DNA from: Synechococcus sp. CBW1004
GTDB lineage: Bacteria > Cyanobacteriota > Cyanobacteriia > PCC-6307 > Cyanobiaceae
Direction of reading: 5' to 3'
Length of the DNA: 64,000 bases
NCBI RefSeq assembly: GCF_015840715.1
Contig: NZ_CP060397.1
Coordinates: forward strand, 682,001 to 746,000
Every line of letters starts with the position of its first letter. The stretch's first letter is position 1. Below, in pieces: positions 1-8,947 of this stretch. The notes beneath the pieces are model-generated. The model searched no databases and was not told where the DNA came from. It saw only the letters and a program-made list of their open reading frames with translations. Made by a program: the position numbers and the translations under genes.

Positions 1-1197
1 GATCACCGCGGGTGTCGCCAGTGGCGGGGTTCCAGGGGGCGCCGCCGTGCCGAGCTGTCCCAGGGTGGCCAGGAGCGCCATCCAGTAGATGAACACCGCG
101 TAGAGGCCGATCCGAGGGGCCAGCCATCGCCGCAGTGGCCGGCTCAGCAGTGCCAGGGCCAGGAGCGACCATGCCATCGGTCGCAGCCGAGCCTCCACCT
201 CCATGACCGTGGTGACCATGGTCCCCAGCAGGAGGAACTCCACGAACCAGGGGTGCAGGGCACGCCATAACAGCGAGCGGCGCAGTGTCGCTGAAGCCGG
301 GAACCGCCACCAGCCCAGCAGCACCGCCAGCCCCAGCAGCGCGATCAGCAGCCGCGTCCGCACGGCCAGGCCGGCCAGCTCCACCACGCTGGAGCTCGGT
401 GCGATGACCAGGAGGAAGGCCCCGCTGAACGCCAGCAGAGAGCCCAGGCCCATCACCAGAGCGTGGTTCACCTCCCGGCCATGCAGGCGGTCTGCGGCCA
501 GCAGCCACGTCAGCGACAGCAGCAACCAGGCCATCCCGGGCAGAAGCGGCGAGATGGGCCGCAGCAGCATTAGTGCCGCCAGGCCGGCGGTGACGCCGAG
601 CAGATCGAGCGCCAGGCTGCGGCTCAACCCCCGGCGGGCGCTCAGCCGTGTGGCCAGGGCCAGGCCTGTCAGCGGCAGCAGCTGGCCCAGCACCGCGCCG
701 GTGGATGGGTCGCTCAGCAACGTCCAGAGCCATGCCCCCAGGTGCGCGCCTCCGACTGCCAGAGCCGTGGCTCGTCCCAGGCCCGGTGGCTGCCGGCAAT
801 GCTCCAGGAGCAGCAGGCCGCCCATGCCGCCCAGGGCCAGGAGCGGCCGCCAGGCAGGCGCCACCATCGCGGGGCCGATGAACATCAGGGCCCCGGCCAG
901 CCAGCCCAGAAGCGGAGGCAGGGGCACCGGGACGGCGCGCTGCTGGAGCCCTTGCGTGACACCCGCCACCAGCGCACCGCCACCGATCAGCAGGCCGGCG
1001 TGCCGGAAGCGGATCGCTGCGGGCACAGTTGCGTCTGTTATCAGGCTGCCGATACCCAGCAGCAGCAGTAGCAAGGTCGCCACCACCACGATCACCCAGC
1101 CGATCCGCAGCACGATGGGGGGCTGTCCCTGCAGGCTCAGGCGCAGGAACAGCACGCTTTCCAGCAGCAGCAGCGCGCTGATCAACAGGGCGTCGAG
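1..1197 (-). pseudogene. C-terminal part of DUF2339-type membrane protein (out of frame, runs off window)
   Basis: Reading the minus strand from 1197 to the left edge gives 399 open codons without a stop. They encode repeated hydrophobic helices (for example LDALLISALLLLESVLFLR, then many Leu/Ala-rich segments). This continues the hydrophobic pattern of the upstream ORF at 1182-2501, but in a different frame. Proteins of the DUF2339 type are long (about 800-900 aa) polytopic membrane proteins, so the two pieces together give the expected size. A GTG at 1203 could let this part be called separately. The carboxy end lies outside the window. Function unknown. Confidence 0.6.
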
Positions 1198-2501
1198 CCC
1201 CACGGCCCGAGGCTGAGCAGAGCGACCATCACCAGGCTCTGACTGATCAGCAGCTGGCACAGGTGAAGGCCTTCCCCGCCGCTCTGTCGTGCCCGGAAGG
1301 CCAGCAGCAGCGCCGCCGCCGCCAGCACCAGCAGCCCGGCTGCACGCCAGGCAGCCAGCGGCGGAACCACCGCAAGGGTCAGAGCCAGCCCGGCCCATCC
1401 ACTGATCAGTGCAGCCAGCCGCCAGGGGGCCAGCCGTCGACCCTGACCAGGGTTCTGCTGGAGAAGGATGCTGCTGCCGAACGCCAGCGCGGCGGCCATG
1501 AGTGCCTGGGTGCGCAGTCCCGGCGCGTCGTTCAGCTGGTTGGCGACCCGTACCAGCCAGCTCAGCTCGAATAGGCTGTAGCCGGCGTTAACCAGCAGCC
1601 GATGCCGGTTCCAGGGGCGACCGCGGGGAAGGATCTGCCCGCACAGCCCCACCAGGCTGGCGATCCAGAGGGTGCTCGTGTCCTGTTCCACCAGCGCCAG
1701 CGGCACCAGGTTCACCAGCACATGCAGGGAGGCGACGGTCGGATGGCGGGTGAGGACGGCCAGCAGCAGGTTCAACGCCATCCCCGCCAGTGCCAGCAGC
1801 AGGCCTTGCAGGGGATCGTTCAGCCACTGCAGTCCCACCTGCGGCAGGCTCCCGCCGGCCAGGCAGGCGAACAGGGCGAGGGCGGCTCCGCCGCTGCGCA
1901 GCCAGAGGCAGAGCGGGCGCCAGCGGCCGGGTGCACGCCAGATCAGTGAGGGGGCGATCAGGCCGGCGGCGATGGCCTGGGTGAGCAGGAAGCGTGGCAG
2001 TGGACCGAAGCGCAGCGCCAGGTTCACCACCAGGAAGGTGATACCGGCAACCAGGATCACCACTCCGAGGATGCCGGTGCCGTTGTCGATCAGCTGCTGC
2101 ACCAGACGGCTCCGGAACGTCGCCGCAGCCGACCTCGGGACGGGTGTGGCGTCCTTCGCCAGGGCAGGGGCAGGCGACATCCACGCGTGCTCCGGCGACG
2201 TCGCATGTGTTCTTGAGGGCTCCGGCCTGCCCTGAGGTGTCCCCTCGGTAAGGGCCAGTCCGGCGGTCGGCGCTGGATCGTCCGCTTCGGCTGATGGGAG
2301 ACGTGGGGTGTTCCAGGAGCGCTCAGGCTCAGGCGGCTGCAGCCCTTCCAGCGGCGCAGCCCGTGATGGAAACGGTTTTTCGGAGTCGGCGGCCCAGCTC
2401 TCCAGTCGTCGGATCCGCTCCTCCAGCTGCCTGATGCGATGCCGCTGGCCGGACAGCTGCCATACCGCCAGGATCAGCACCAGCAGGATCAGCAGGCCCA
2501 T
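1182..2501 (-). CDS. DUF2339-type polytopic membrane protein, N-terminal part (frameshifted)
   Basis: The 439-aa ORF starts with a hydrophobic anchor (MGLLILLVLILAVWQLSG) followed by a short coiled coil (HRIRQLEERIRRLESW), a Pro/Glu-rich linker to about residue 125, and then a run of transmembrane helices. An N-terminal anchor, a coiled coil and many helices is the architecture of DUF2339 membrane proteins, whose function is unknown. The ORF stops after LGPWGSTPC at 1182, yet the membrane protein clearly goes on in another frame to the left edge. One extra G in the GGGG run (plus-strand CCCC at 1198-1201) would join both parts as LGPWGLDALL. This is either a true frameshift or a homopolymer sequencing error. 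Confidence 0.7.
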   Translation of the reverse strand: MGLLILLVLILAVWQLSGQRHRIRQLEERIRRLESWAADSEKPFPSRAAPLEGLQPPEPERSWNTPRLPSAEADDPAPTAGLALTEGTPQGRPEPSRTHATSPEHAWMSPAPALAKDATPVPRSAAATFRSRLVQQLIDNGTGILGVVILVAGITFLVVNLALRFGPLPRFLLTQAIAAGLIAPSLIWRAPGRWRPLCLWLRSGGAALALFACLAGGSLPQVGLQWLNDPLQGLLLALAGMALNLLLAVLTRHPTVASLHVLVNLVPLALVEQDTSTLWIASLVGLCGQILPRGRPWNRHRLLVNAGYSLFELSWLVRVANQLNDAPGLRTQALMAAALAFGSSILLQQNPGQGRRLAPWRLAALISGWAGLALTLAVVPPLAAWRAAGLLVLAAAALLLAFRARQSGGEGLHLCQLLISQSLVMVALLSLGPWGSTPC

Positions 2502-2806
2502 CCATCCCCGCGGCTGCGCTTCAGTCCCCTGCTAGCGGCAGATGATGCCGGCGTCGAGCGCAACCCGCTGCTGCACCCGAAGCCTGGAGGCAGCTGCCCG
2601 GCGATAGACCGGTCCCGATGGTCTGGGTCGTGGCCAGCTGGGCCGACCCGCCGTCCGCGTCGCTGAGCCGACCTGCCCCCAGCGTCACTGCGCCGACCGC
2701 CTTGGCTCGGAAGCCCTGCAGCCTCGTCGCTCCTGGATTGCTCGGAGCCTGCTGTGCCCGGCTCGAAGCGGGCGAGGGGAGTGTCACCCTGCCGGTCTGT
2801 TGGCGA
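2502..2806. other. Gene-free stretch
   Basis: About 300 bases lie between the start of the DUF2339 gene and the end of the methyltransferase gene. An 88-codon ORF on the minus strand (2521-2787) has low-complexity Ala/Gly/Ser composition and no recognisable family, so I do not call it. No terminator or RNA was seen. Confidence 0.4.
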
Positions 2807-3460
2807 TCACTGCGTCGGTCTGGTGGCGATCACCGCGAAGAAGGGATCGCCCTTTCCGCCGATCCAGCCCAGCGGCCCTTCGGCTCGGGTGGATTCGGCG
2901 ATGAGCTCCGGCTTCGGCCATCCCTGAGCGATCAGCACCCGGGCGACGGTCAGGAGATGGTCCTGGTCGCTGGCCTCGGCCCAGACCTGGGGAGCCTTCT
3001 GGAAGAACATGCGGTTGCTGAAGGCGATGATCCACTGCCCGCCCGGACGCAGCACCCGCCACAGCTCGCAGGCAACCGCTTCGGGAAACTGCAGGTACTG
3101 CCAGCCCGCCACGGTCAGGGCCGCATCGACGCTGCTGTCCTCCAGCGGCAGGGACTGCACACGGTTGAGGTTCTGGATCCAGTGGCGGTCGAGGCGTGGG
3201 TTGGCTTCCAGCTCCTGGCGGTTAAGCCCATGGCCGATCACTTCGGCGTAGGCGACCTCCTCGGGCAGGTGGCTGACCCAGCTGCTCATCAGATCGAGCA
3301 CGACGGATCCAGCCGGGATGCGCTGCCGGTAGAGGTCGGTCAGGCGCAGCCGGAAGGCGCCGTCAAGATGCTGGACGAAGCGCGGATGGGCATAGAACAG
3401 GGCGTCATCGCTGGGATCGAGCTTGAGGCGCTCCGCCTCGCTCAGCACGGGGACAACCAT
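2807..3460 (-). CDS. Class I SAM-dependent methyltransferase, cyanobacterial type
   Basis: A 217-aa protein with a methyltransferase fold. VVLDLMSSWVSHLP occupies the place of the SAM-binding glycine loop, EVIGHGLNRQEL follows as the acidic strand, and SVDAALTVAGWQYLQFPEAV with ELWRVLRPGGQWIIAFSNR is the typical post-core motif of class I methyltransferases (PF08241/PF13649 type). The usual GxGxG is degenerate (DLMSSW), as in several cyanobacterial homologues. The substrate is unknown. The gene sits 4 nt after the 64-aa ORF 3465-3659 on the same strand, so the two are probably co-transcribed. Confidence 0.75.
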   Translation of the reverse strand: MVVPVLSEAERLKLDPSDDALFYAHPRFVQHLDGAFRLRLTDLYRQRIPAGSVVLDLMSSWVSHLPEEVAYAEVIGHGLNRQELEANPRLDRHWIQNLNRVQSLPLEDSSVDAALTVAGWQYLQFPEAVACELWRVLRPGGQWIIAFSNRMFFQKAPQVWAEASDQDHLLTVARVLIAQGWPKPELIAESTRAEGPLGWIGGKGDPFFAVIATRPTQ

Positions 3461-3464
3461 CCGC

Positions 3465-3659
3465 TCAGAGCGAGCTGGGCTTCAGCCCGAGCGACTGGGC
3501 TGCCAGCTGCTCGCTCAGGGAGGCCTGCAGCTGCCAGACCTGCAGGAGGTTGCGGGCCAGGCTGCGCAGCGTCTCGATGTCCTGGCAGGAGTCGATGGCC
3601 CGGGCCTGGGCTTCGATCGCGAACTGGCGGCTCAGGGAGAGGCTTTCCACTTGGACCAT
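3465..3659 (-). CDS. Small conserved-looking hypothetical protein, 64 aa
   Basis: A 64-aa, Leu/Gln/Ser-rich helical protein (starts MVQVESLSLSRQFAIEAQ) with no transmembrane segment and no known motif. It lies directly upstream of the methyltransferase gene with a 4-nt gap on the same strand, which suggests one transcript. Codon use resembles its neighbours and the composition is not that of a shadow ORF. I do not recognise the family. Confidence 0.6.
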   Translation of the reverse strand: MVQVESLSLSRQFAIEAQARAIDSCQDIETLRSLARNLLQVWQLQASLSEQLAAQSLGLKPSSL

Positions 3660-3723
3660 ACGTGCTTAACAACACGTTACAAAGCTGGCCGTCCCTGTGT
3701 GGCCGGTGCGCCAGGGTGGGTCC

Positions 3724-3897
3724 ATGCCTCACCACGCCAATCGCCCCACCAAGATCTGTGCCTGCTGCGGCCGGCCTTTTCAATGGCGCCGCAAGTGGAA
3801 GCAGGTCTGGGAGGAGGTGCGTTACTGCTCCGATCGCTGCCGTGGCCAGGCCCGCCGCCCCGGAAAGCGCGGTTCCGCTCCCGGGGCTGATTGCTGA
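3724..3897 (+). CDS. DUF2256 zinc-finger-like small protein
   Basis: From the ATG at 3724 the product is 57 aa, MPHHANRPTKICACCGRPF onward. It carries two cysteine pairs (CACC and CSDRC) separated by a basic, Trp-containing segment (QWRRKWKQVWEEVRYC). This is the signature of DUF2256, a small presumed zinc-binding family of unknown role. An in-frame start at 3697 would add nine residues, but the family usually begins close to the first cysteine pair, so 3724 is preferred. Confidence 0.8.
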   Translation: MPHHANRPTKICACCGRPFQWRRKWKQVWEEVRYCSDRCRGQARRPGKRGSAPGADC

Positions 3898-3952
3898 TCA
3901 TGGCCTGGGAGTGTTGGGGGCAGCGCAGCCGCCCCCAGGCGGGTTTCCCGCT

Positions 3953-4114
3953 TCAGAACAGGGTCAGGGAGATGCCCAGTCCCATCACCATTGCAGCGAT
4001 CAATGCCACCGCCCACAGGGCATGGGAACGGGCATCCGCTGGGGTCTCGCCACTGCGCATCGCCACTTCATCGGCGTAGAGGTTGTCGTGGTTCTCCATG
4101 TCGTGGGTGTGCAT
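3953..4114 (-). CDS. Small single-pass membrane protein, 53 aa
   Basis: Starting at the ATG at 4114 gives 53 aa: a polar His/Asp/Glu-rich N-terminus (MHTHDMENHDNLYADEVAM) and one C-terminal transmembrane helix (ALWAVALIAAMVMGLGISL). A good Shine-Dalgarno (GGGAGG) precedes this ATG, which decides it over the longer in-frame start at 4369, whose extension has random composition. Function unknown. Many picocyanobacteria carry such single-helix proteins. Confidence 0.6.
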   Translation of the reverse strand: MHTHDMENHDNLYADEVAMRSGETPADARSHALWAVALIAAMVMGLGISLTLF

Positions 4115-4384
4115 GCTGGGGCCTCCCGGAGACTGCGACCTCAGGCTAGGAAGAACCGCCTGAGCGATCCAGTCCCGGCATCTGTCGTCACATCCGGGGC
4201 CGGCGGCCGGGATGCCAGGCCCTCGATGCCGTGTCTCCGACTGCCGAGTCGGCCCGGGGGATCTCGATGTGCTGCCTGCACCTGGATCGGAGCGCCTGCA
4301 ACAGCTGGAGGTTGCTTCCTGGTCCGCCATGGGGACGGGTGCTGTGGCGGTGGTCTCAGGCAGCCCCATCGGGTCGGCACAGGA

Positions 4385-4792
4385 TCACTCCAGAGAATGG
4401 GGCCGCAGGGCCTCGCGCACCTCCGCCACGAAGTCCGGATCGATCTGCTCGTGGTTCAGCTCCGCGTCACACAGATCGTCAATGAGGTCATAGAAGCGGA
4501 TCTCGAACCAGTCCTGGAACAACGCAAAGGAGCGTGAGCTCGGCCAGAGCTGGGGGTCTGTGCACCAGGAACTCAGTTCTTTTTCAAAGATCGTTCCATA
4601 GACTTTCTGCAAGATCTCCCATCCCTCTTCATCATCCTCGTAGGGCGGCAGCAGATAAAGGCCATGGTCGTTTTCCTGCCAGCTGATCGCTTCCTCGCCG
4701 CTCACTCTGCGGGTCCAGTCGATCAGGGGTGGGCGCGGGCTGATGCCGACTGCGCAGCGATTGATGATCGCCATGATGACAGGCACAAGCAC
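4385..4792 (-). CDS. Conserved cyanobacterial hypothetical protein
   Basis: A 135-aa soluble, acidic and aromatic-rich protein (for example LYLLPPYEDDEEGWEILQKV, and FEIRFYDLIDDLCDAELNHEQI). It has no signal peptide or membrane segment. Amino-acid use is that of a real gene (many Asp, Glu, Trp, Tyr), in contrast to the Arg/Ala/Pro-rich shadows around it. The start is 4792 or the second Met at 4774. I do not recognise a family with a known function. It lies just downstream of folP on the same strand. Confidence 0.6.
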   Translation of the reverse strand: MLVPVIMAIINRCAVGISPRPPLIDWTRRVSGEEAISWQENDHGLYLLPPYEDDEEGWEILQKVYGTIFEKELSSWCTDPQLWPSSRSFALFQDWFEIRFYDLIDDLCDAELNHEQIDPDFVAEVREALRPHSLE

Positions 4793-4841
4793 TCGTCATC
4801 ATCTAAGCAGTCTTTCGAGCAGGCTGTCGGCGACCTTGGCC

Positions 4842-5756
4842 TCACTCCCGCCGTCGCGGCGGCCTGACGATCGCGTCCATCATCCTGGCGGTCTGCACGA
4901 TCGGACCGACATCGTGGACCCGCAGCACGTCTGTGCCGGCGCGGATCGCCTCGGCACAGACCGCTGCCGTGCCCCAGAGCCTTGCCCGCGGTCTGGCCTC
5001 CGAGAGCACCTCGCCGATGAAGCGCTTGCGAGAGGGGCCGACCAGCAGCTGGAAGCCTTCCTGGCGCAGGCGGTCGAGGCCTCGGAGCAGCTGCAGATTC
5101 TGGTCGTGGGTCTTGGCGAAACCCAGGCCGGGATCCCAGATCAGCTGGCTCGTGGCCACACCCTCCAACTGGGCCACGCGGGTGCTCCGCCACAGTTCCG
5201 CGCAGACGTCTTCCACGACGTCTCCATAATCGGTCAGACGATCCATGCTGCGGCTGTCGCCACGGCTGTGCATCAGGACATAGGGGCAGCCGGCATCGGC
5301 CACGACGCGCAGGATCGCTGGGTCCCGCCTCCCGCCACTGACATCGTTGATCCAGTCCGCTCCGGCTTTCAGGGCGGCTTCCGCCACTTCGGCTTGAAAG
5401 GTGTCAACGGACAGCAGGGCGTCGGGGTGGGAGCCGCGGATCGCCGTCAGCACGGGCAGCAGCCGCTCCAGTTCCGTTGCTGGCCCGATCTCCTCGGCTC
5501 CCGGTCGCGTGCTCTGGGCCCCCAGATCCAGGATGTCGGCACCCTGATCGAGCATGCGCGACGCCTGCTTCAGGGCCTGCTCAGGCCGTTGAAAGCGGCC
5601 GCCGTCGCTGAAGGAATCCGGGGTGAGGTTGAGGATTCCCATCACCCAGGTGCGCTGCCCGCTCGGAAGGCAGGCGCGATCGGGCTTGTGCTCCGGAGCC
5701 GGAAGCGCGGAGGGATCGGACGCCTGCGATGCCCCCACGGGTTCAGGGATGGTCAC
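4842..5756 (-). CDS. folP: Dihydropteroate synthase
   Basis: Folate biosynthesis: joins 6-hydroxymethyl-dihydropterin diphosphate and p-aminobenzoate to give dihydropteroate. The 304-aa product shows the family motifs in order: GILNLTPDSFSDGG, DLGAQSTRPGAEEI, SVDTFQ, INDVSGG, LIWDPGLGFAKT and GPSRKRFIG near the C-terminus. The N-terminal 35 or so residues before VMGILNLTPDS are a Pro-rich extension, so the true start could be internal. It follows tpiA with a 22-nt gap on the same strand and is probably in one operon with it. Confidence 0.95.
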   Translation of the reverse strand: MTIPEPVGASQASDPSALPAPEHKPDRACLPSGQRTWVMGILNLTPDSFSDGGRFQRPEQALKQASRMLDQGADILDLGAQSTRPGAEEIGPATELERLLPVLTAIRGSHPDALLSVDTFQAEVAEAALKAGADWINDVSGGRRDPAILRVVADAGCPYVLMHSRGDSRSMDRLTDYGDVVEDVCAELWRSTRVAQLEGVATSQLIWDPGLGFAKTHDQNLQLLRGLDRLRQEGFQLLVGPSRKRFIGEVLSEARPRARLWGTAAVCAEAIRAGTDVLRVHDVGPIVQTARMMDAIVRPPRRRE

Positions 5757-5778
5757 GCCTGCTCTGCCCGGAGCGGCA

Positions 5779-6519
5779 TCAGGCCGTCACCGGCACCTGG
5801 TAGTTGGCGATGCGCGCGAAGCTGGTGGGATCGAGGGAGGCGCCTCCGACCAGGACGCCGTCGATCTCCGGTTGTGCCATCAGGTCGTCGATGGTGGCCG
5901 GATTCACCGACCCGCCGTACTGCACCGTGACGTCGGGATGACTCACCCAGCCGCGGATCAGACCGCAGATGCGGTTGGCCTCGTCGGCCGCACAGGTCTT
6001 GCCGGTGCCGATGGCCCAGATCGGCTCGTAGGCCACGATCAGACGCAGGGGATCAACCCCTTCCAGGCCCTGCTCGATCTGTCGATGGATCACGCGCTCG
6101 GTTTCGCGTGCTTCGCGCTGGTCGAGACTCTCTCCCACACACAGGATCGGGATCAGGCCGAAGCGCTGTGCCGTGCGGGCCCGCAGATTGATCTGCTCGT
6201 CGGTCTCGCTGTAGTACTTGCGCGGCTCGCTGTGGCCGACGATCGCATGGCTGACACCGTGCTCCACCAGCATCGGCGCCGACACCATGCCGGTGTAGGC
6301 CCCGCTTTCCTCCCAGTGCACATTCTGGGCGGCGATGGCCACGCCGGCGCCCTCGAGATGGCGGCAGAGGGTGGGGATGGCGGTGAATGGTGGCGCCAGC
6401 ACGACCTGCCGGTCGCCGGGGAGTTCAGCGATCAGCGGCCTGAAGACGGCGGCGAATTCCCGCGTCTGGGCGCAGGTCATGTGCATCTTCCAGTTGCCGG
6501 CGATCACGGACTTGCGCAC
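5779..6519 (-). CDS. tpiA: Triose-phosphate isomerase
   Basis: Interconverts glyceraldehyde 3-phosphate and dihydroxyacetone phosphate in glycolysis and the Calvin cycle. Seen: substrate-binding GNWKMH, catalytic His in IVGHSEPR, catalytic Glu in [13 protein letters not shown], and phosphate-gripping YGGSVNP and GVLVGGASL. The start is the GTG at 6519: AGGAG lies 9 nt upstream and the protein then begins [13 protein letters not shown] at the normal distance from the active-site Lys (246 aa). A longer in-frame reading to 7128 runs antisense through the S4 and ABC genes and is rejected. Confidence 0.95.
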   Translation of the reverse strand: MRKSVIAGNWKMHMTCAQTREFAAVFRPLIAELPGDRQVVLAPPFTAIPTLCRHLEGAGVAIAAQNVHWEESGAYTGMVSAPMLVEHGVSHAIVGHSEPRKYYSETDEQINLRARTAQRFGLIPILCVGESLDQREARETERVIHRQIEQGLEGVDPLRLIVAYEPIWAIGTGKTCAADEANRICGLIRGWVSHPDVTVQYGGSVNPATIDDLMAQPEIDGVLVGGASLDPTSFARIANYQVPVTA

Positions 6520-6551
6520 CCGCAGCGTCTCCTGATGAACGTTCAGCCAAG

Positions 6552-6755
6552 TTAAGCGTTGGTCCGTCCCCCGCTCCCGGGTGTGACGAGCAGCTCGCGC
6601 CCATCGATCGCCACCGCGTCCCCGACGTGAAGCTGCCGGCCGCGACGGGTCTCGATCGCGCCATTGACACGCACGTCTCCGCGCTGGATGCGCAGCTTCG
6701 CTTCGCCACCGGTGGCCACCAGGCCACTCCACTTGAGGTACTGATCCAGCTTCAA
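6552..6755 (-). CDS. S4-domain RNA-binding protein (YbcJ/YaaA-like), TTG start
   Basis: A 67-aa protein consisting of a single S4 domain: [19 protein letters not shown], then [20 protein letters not shown] and a [13 protein letters not shown] strand. S4 domains bind structured RNA. These stand-alone small forms resemble YbcJ/RNA-binding S4 proteins. The start is inferred as TTG at 6755 with GGGAGG about 11 nt upstream; no ATG exists in frame at a sensible place. It is 32 nt upstream of tpiA on the same strand, so an S4-tpiA-folP operon is likely. It is divergent from the ABC exporter at 6798. Confidence 0.8.
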   Translation of the reverse strand: MKLDQYLKWSGLVATGGEAKLRIQRGDVRVNGAIETRRGRQLHVGDAVAIDGRELLVTPGSGGRTNA

Positions 6756-6797
6756 GTGCAGAGCGGCCTCCCGGCGGAAGGGACGTAAGGTTTGCCG

Positions 6798-8546
6798 ATG
6801 CTTGCATCCTCGCCGGCCGGCTTCCGCAGGCTGCTTCCCCTGCTGCGGCCCCACCGCCGGCGACTTCTCGCCGGTGCCCTCTGCACTGTGGTGTTCGTCG
6901 GCAGCTTTCCGGTGCTGGCCTGGTTGGCAGGGCAGCTGATTCCCGCCATCGGTGCCGGCGACATGCCGCGTGTGCTGCGCTCGGTGCTGGCGGCGCTGGG
7001 GGTGTTCCTGCTGCAGAAGACCGCCCAGTTCGGCCAGGACACGCTGCTGGCGGGACCTGCCCTGCAGGTGAGTCAGGAGCTGCGTCGACGCCTGTTTGCG
7101 CGGCTGCAGCAACTCGATTTCGCCGCACTCGAGAAGCTCTCCGCCGGCGATCTCACTTATCGCCTCACCGAGGACGCCGACCGGGTGGGGGAGGTGATCT
7201 ACAAGACCATTCAGGACACCACCCCCAGCCTGTTGCAGCTGATCGTGGTGCTGGGCTACATGATCTGGCTCGACTGGCCCCTGGCGCTGGCCACCCTGCT
7301 GCTCGCACCGCTGGTGGCACTCCTGGTCAGCGCCTTCGGAGCCCGCGTGATTGCGGCTGCCGAGCGCAGCCAGAAGCAGGTCAGTGATCTGGCTGCTCTG
7401 CTGGGTGAGGCCATCGGGGGGTTGCCCCTGGTGCGCGCCTATGCCGCTGAACCCTGGCTGCAGCAGCGTTTCGATCAGGAGATCGATCTGCACCGCCGCG
7501 CCCGCTACCGCTCGATGCGGTTGCTCGCCCAGCAGCACCCTGTGGTGGGGTTCATCGAGGCCTTCGGCATCCTGGCGGTGCTGGTGATCGGCGCACTCCG
7601 CATCCGGGCCGGTGGTCTCGATGCCCAGGGATTCGCCACCTTCATGACGGCGTTGCTGATGCTGATCGATCCGATCTCGCATCTCACCACCAACTTCAAC
7701 GAGTTCCAGCAGGGTCAGGCCTCGCTGCGTCGCCTGCGCGCCATCGAGAACGAGCCCGTCGAGTCCCCTGATCGACCCGGTGCCCGCCCCCTCGGTGCGG
7801 TGCGCGGTCAGCTGGTGTTCGAATCGGTCCGTTTCGGCTACAACCCGGAGCAGCCCGTGCTGCGCGATCTCGACCTCACCGTCGAGCCCGGCCAGGTGGT
7901 GGCGTTGGTTGGGCCCTCCGGCGCCGGCAAGAGCACACTCTTCTCACTTGTCCTTCGCTTCCACACCGCCCAGGGCGGTCGGGTGCTGCTCGATGGTGCG
8001 GATCTGGCCGATCTGCGCGTTCGCGATCTGCGACGGGCCGTGGCGATGGTGCCGCAGCAGAGCCGGGTGTTTTCGGGAACCGTGGCCGAGGCGATCGCCT
8101 TCGGCCGCCCGGTCAGCCGCGAGCAGATTCGCCAGGCCGCCACCCTGGCCAATGCCGCCGCGTTCATCGAGGCGTTGCCCCAGGGCTACGACAGCCGCAT
8201 CGAGGAGCGGGGCAGCAACTTCTCCGGTGGTCAGCTGCAGCGGATGGCGATCGCGCGGGCCGTGCTGGGCAACCCTGCCGTCCTGCTACTAGATGAGGCC
8301 ACCAGTGCTCTCGACGCTGAGGCTGAGGAGGCGGTGCAGCGGGGCCTTGAGCAGGCCATGGCCGGTCGGACCGTGCTGGTGATTGCCCACCGCCTGGCGA
8401 CCGTGCAGCAGGCCGATCGGATCCTGGTGCTCGACGGGGGCCGCATCGTCGAACAGGGCAGCCATCGCCAGCTGATGGCACGCGGGGGCCGTTACCGCGA
8501 TCTGTGCGAACGCCAGTTCATTGAAATGGCCCTGCCTGGGAGCTGA
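6798..8546 (+). CDS. MsbA-type ABC exporter (fused membrane and ATPase domains)
   Basis: A half-transporter of about 582 aa. Residues 1-320 hold the six-helix ABC exporter membrane domain, followed by the ATPase with Walker [11 protein letters not shown]-loop MVPQQSR, signature [14 protein letters not shown], Walker [13 protein letters not shown] and H-loop VIAHRLAT. It likely works as a homodimer exporting a lipid, peptide or drug; the substrate cannot be told. The ATG at 6798 (MLASSPAGF) is preferred over the codon at 6792. Only 42 nt separate it from the divergent S4 gene, so the promoters must overlap. Confidence 0.92.
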   Translation: MLASSPAGFRRLLPLLRPHRRRLLAGALCTVVFVGSFPVLAWLAGQLIPAIGAGDMPRVLRSVLAALGVFLLQKTAQFGQDTLLAGPALQVSQELRRRLFARLQQLDFAALEKLSAGDLTYRLTEDADRVGEVIYKTIQDTTPSLLQLIVVLGYMIWLDWPLALATLLLAPLVALLVSAFGARVIAAAERSQKQVSDLAALLGEAIGGLPLVRAYAAEPWLQQRFDQEIDLHRRARYRSMRLLAQQHPVVGFIEAFGILAVLVIGALRIRAGGLDAQGFATFMTALLMLIDPISHLTTNFNEFQQGQASLRRLRAIENEPVESPDRPGARPLGAVRGQLVFESVRFGYNPEQPVLRDLDLTVEPGQVVALVGPSGAGKSTLFSLVLRFHTAQGGRVLLDGADLADLRVRDLRRAVAMVPQQSRVFSGTVAEAIAFGRPVSREQIRQAATLANAAAFIEALPQGYDSRIEERGSNFSGGQLQRMAIARAVLGNPAVLLLDEATSALDAEAEEAVQRGLEQAMAGRTVLVIAHRLATVQQADRILVLDGGRIVEQGSHRQLMARGGRYRDLCERQFIEMALPGS

Positions 8547-8585
8547 TCAGGGCTTAACGCTTAGGGTGCAGGGGCCATTCATTCG

Positions 8586-8816
8586 TTGACGTTGGAAACT
8601 CCAGCACAGCAGCCCCCCGTGCTCACCTTCGAGGGCAAGCGCTACGACCTCAATGCTCTTCCCGACGATGTCAAGGAGCTTGTGCGTGGCATGCAGGTGG
8701 CCGATGCCCAGCTGCGCATGCATGAGGACACCCTAAAGGTGCTCGCCGTCGGCCGCCAGGCAATGGCAGCCAAACTAAATGATCGTCTCCAGACGATCCC
8801 CCCACTGGCGGACTGA
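8586..8816 (+). CDS. DUF6447 family small protein
   Basis: A 76-aa soluble protein. The core VLTFEGKRYDLNALPDDVKEL followed by a helical segment (VRGMQVADAQLRMHEDTLKV) matches the DUF6447 family of small cyanobacterial proteins of unknown role. The reading begins at TTG 8586 (another TTG at 8592); no ATG is available before the conserved core. It follows the ABC exporter by 39 nt and is closed by the terminator at 8862-8900. Confidence 0.8.
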   Translation: MTLETPAQQPPVLTFEGKRYDLNALPDDVKELVRGMQVADAQLRMHEDTLKVLAVGRQAMAAKLNDRLQTIPPLAD

Positions 8817-8861
8817 CCCTCGCCTGAAGAAAGCCCGATCAGCGCATGACACGCGCCTTAG

Positions 8862-8900
8862 AAGCCTTCGGAGTCAGAGGATGACACCGGAGGCTTTTTT
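8862..8900 (+). terminator. Rho-independent terminator after DUF6447 gene
   Basis: The arms AAGCCTTCGGAGTC and GACACCGGAGGCTT pair at 12 of 14 positions around a 7-nt loop and run into six T residues. It ends the exporter/DUF6447 transcript. Confidence 0.85.
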
Positions 8901-8947
8901 GTTGCCTGGTGGGCCGATCACCGGCCGCAGAAGGCGGATGCGCGCGA

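Noticed and set aside
2521-2787. 88-codon minus-strand ORF
   Set aside because: Low-complexity Ala/Gly/Ser composition, no helix, no family, no clear Shine-Dalgarno.
2618-4537. Long plus-strand ORF of 639 codons
   Set aside because: It runs antisense to the methyltransferase and small genes, has Arg/Gly/Pro/Ala-biased composition and no motif; a high-GC shadow.
5779-7128. Extended tpiA reading of 449 codons
   Set aside because: Only the last 246 codons match triose-phosphate isomerase; the extension is antisense to the ABC exporter and covers the S4 gene.
8091-8098. GCGATCGC palindrome as a possible regulatory site
   Set aside because: It matches the cyanobacterial HIP1 octamer, also found at 18800, 20251 and 42193 inside genes; a genome-wide feature, not a local operator.
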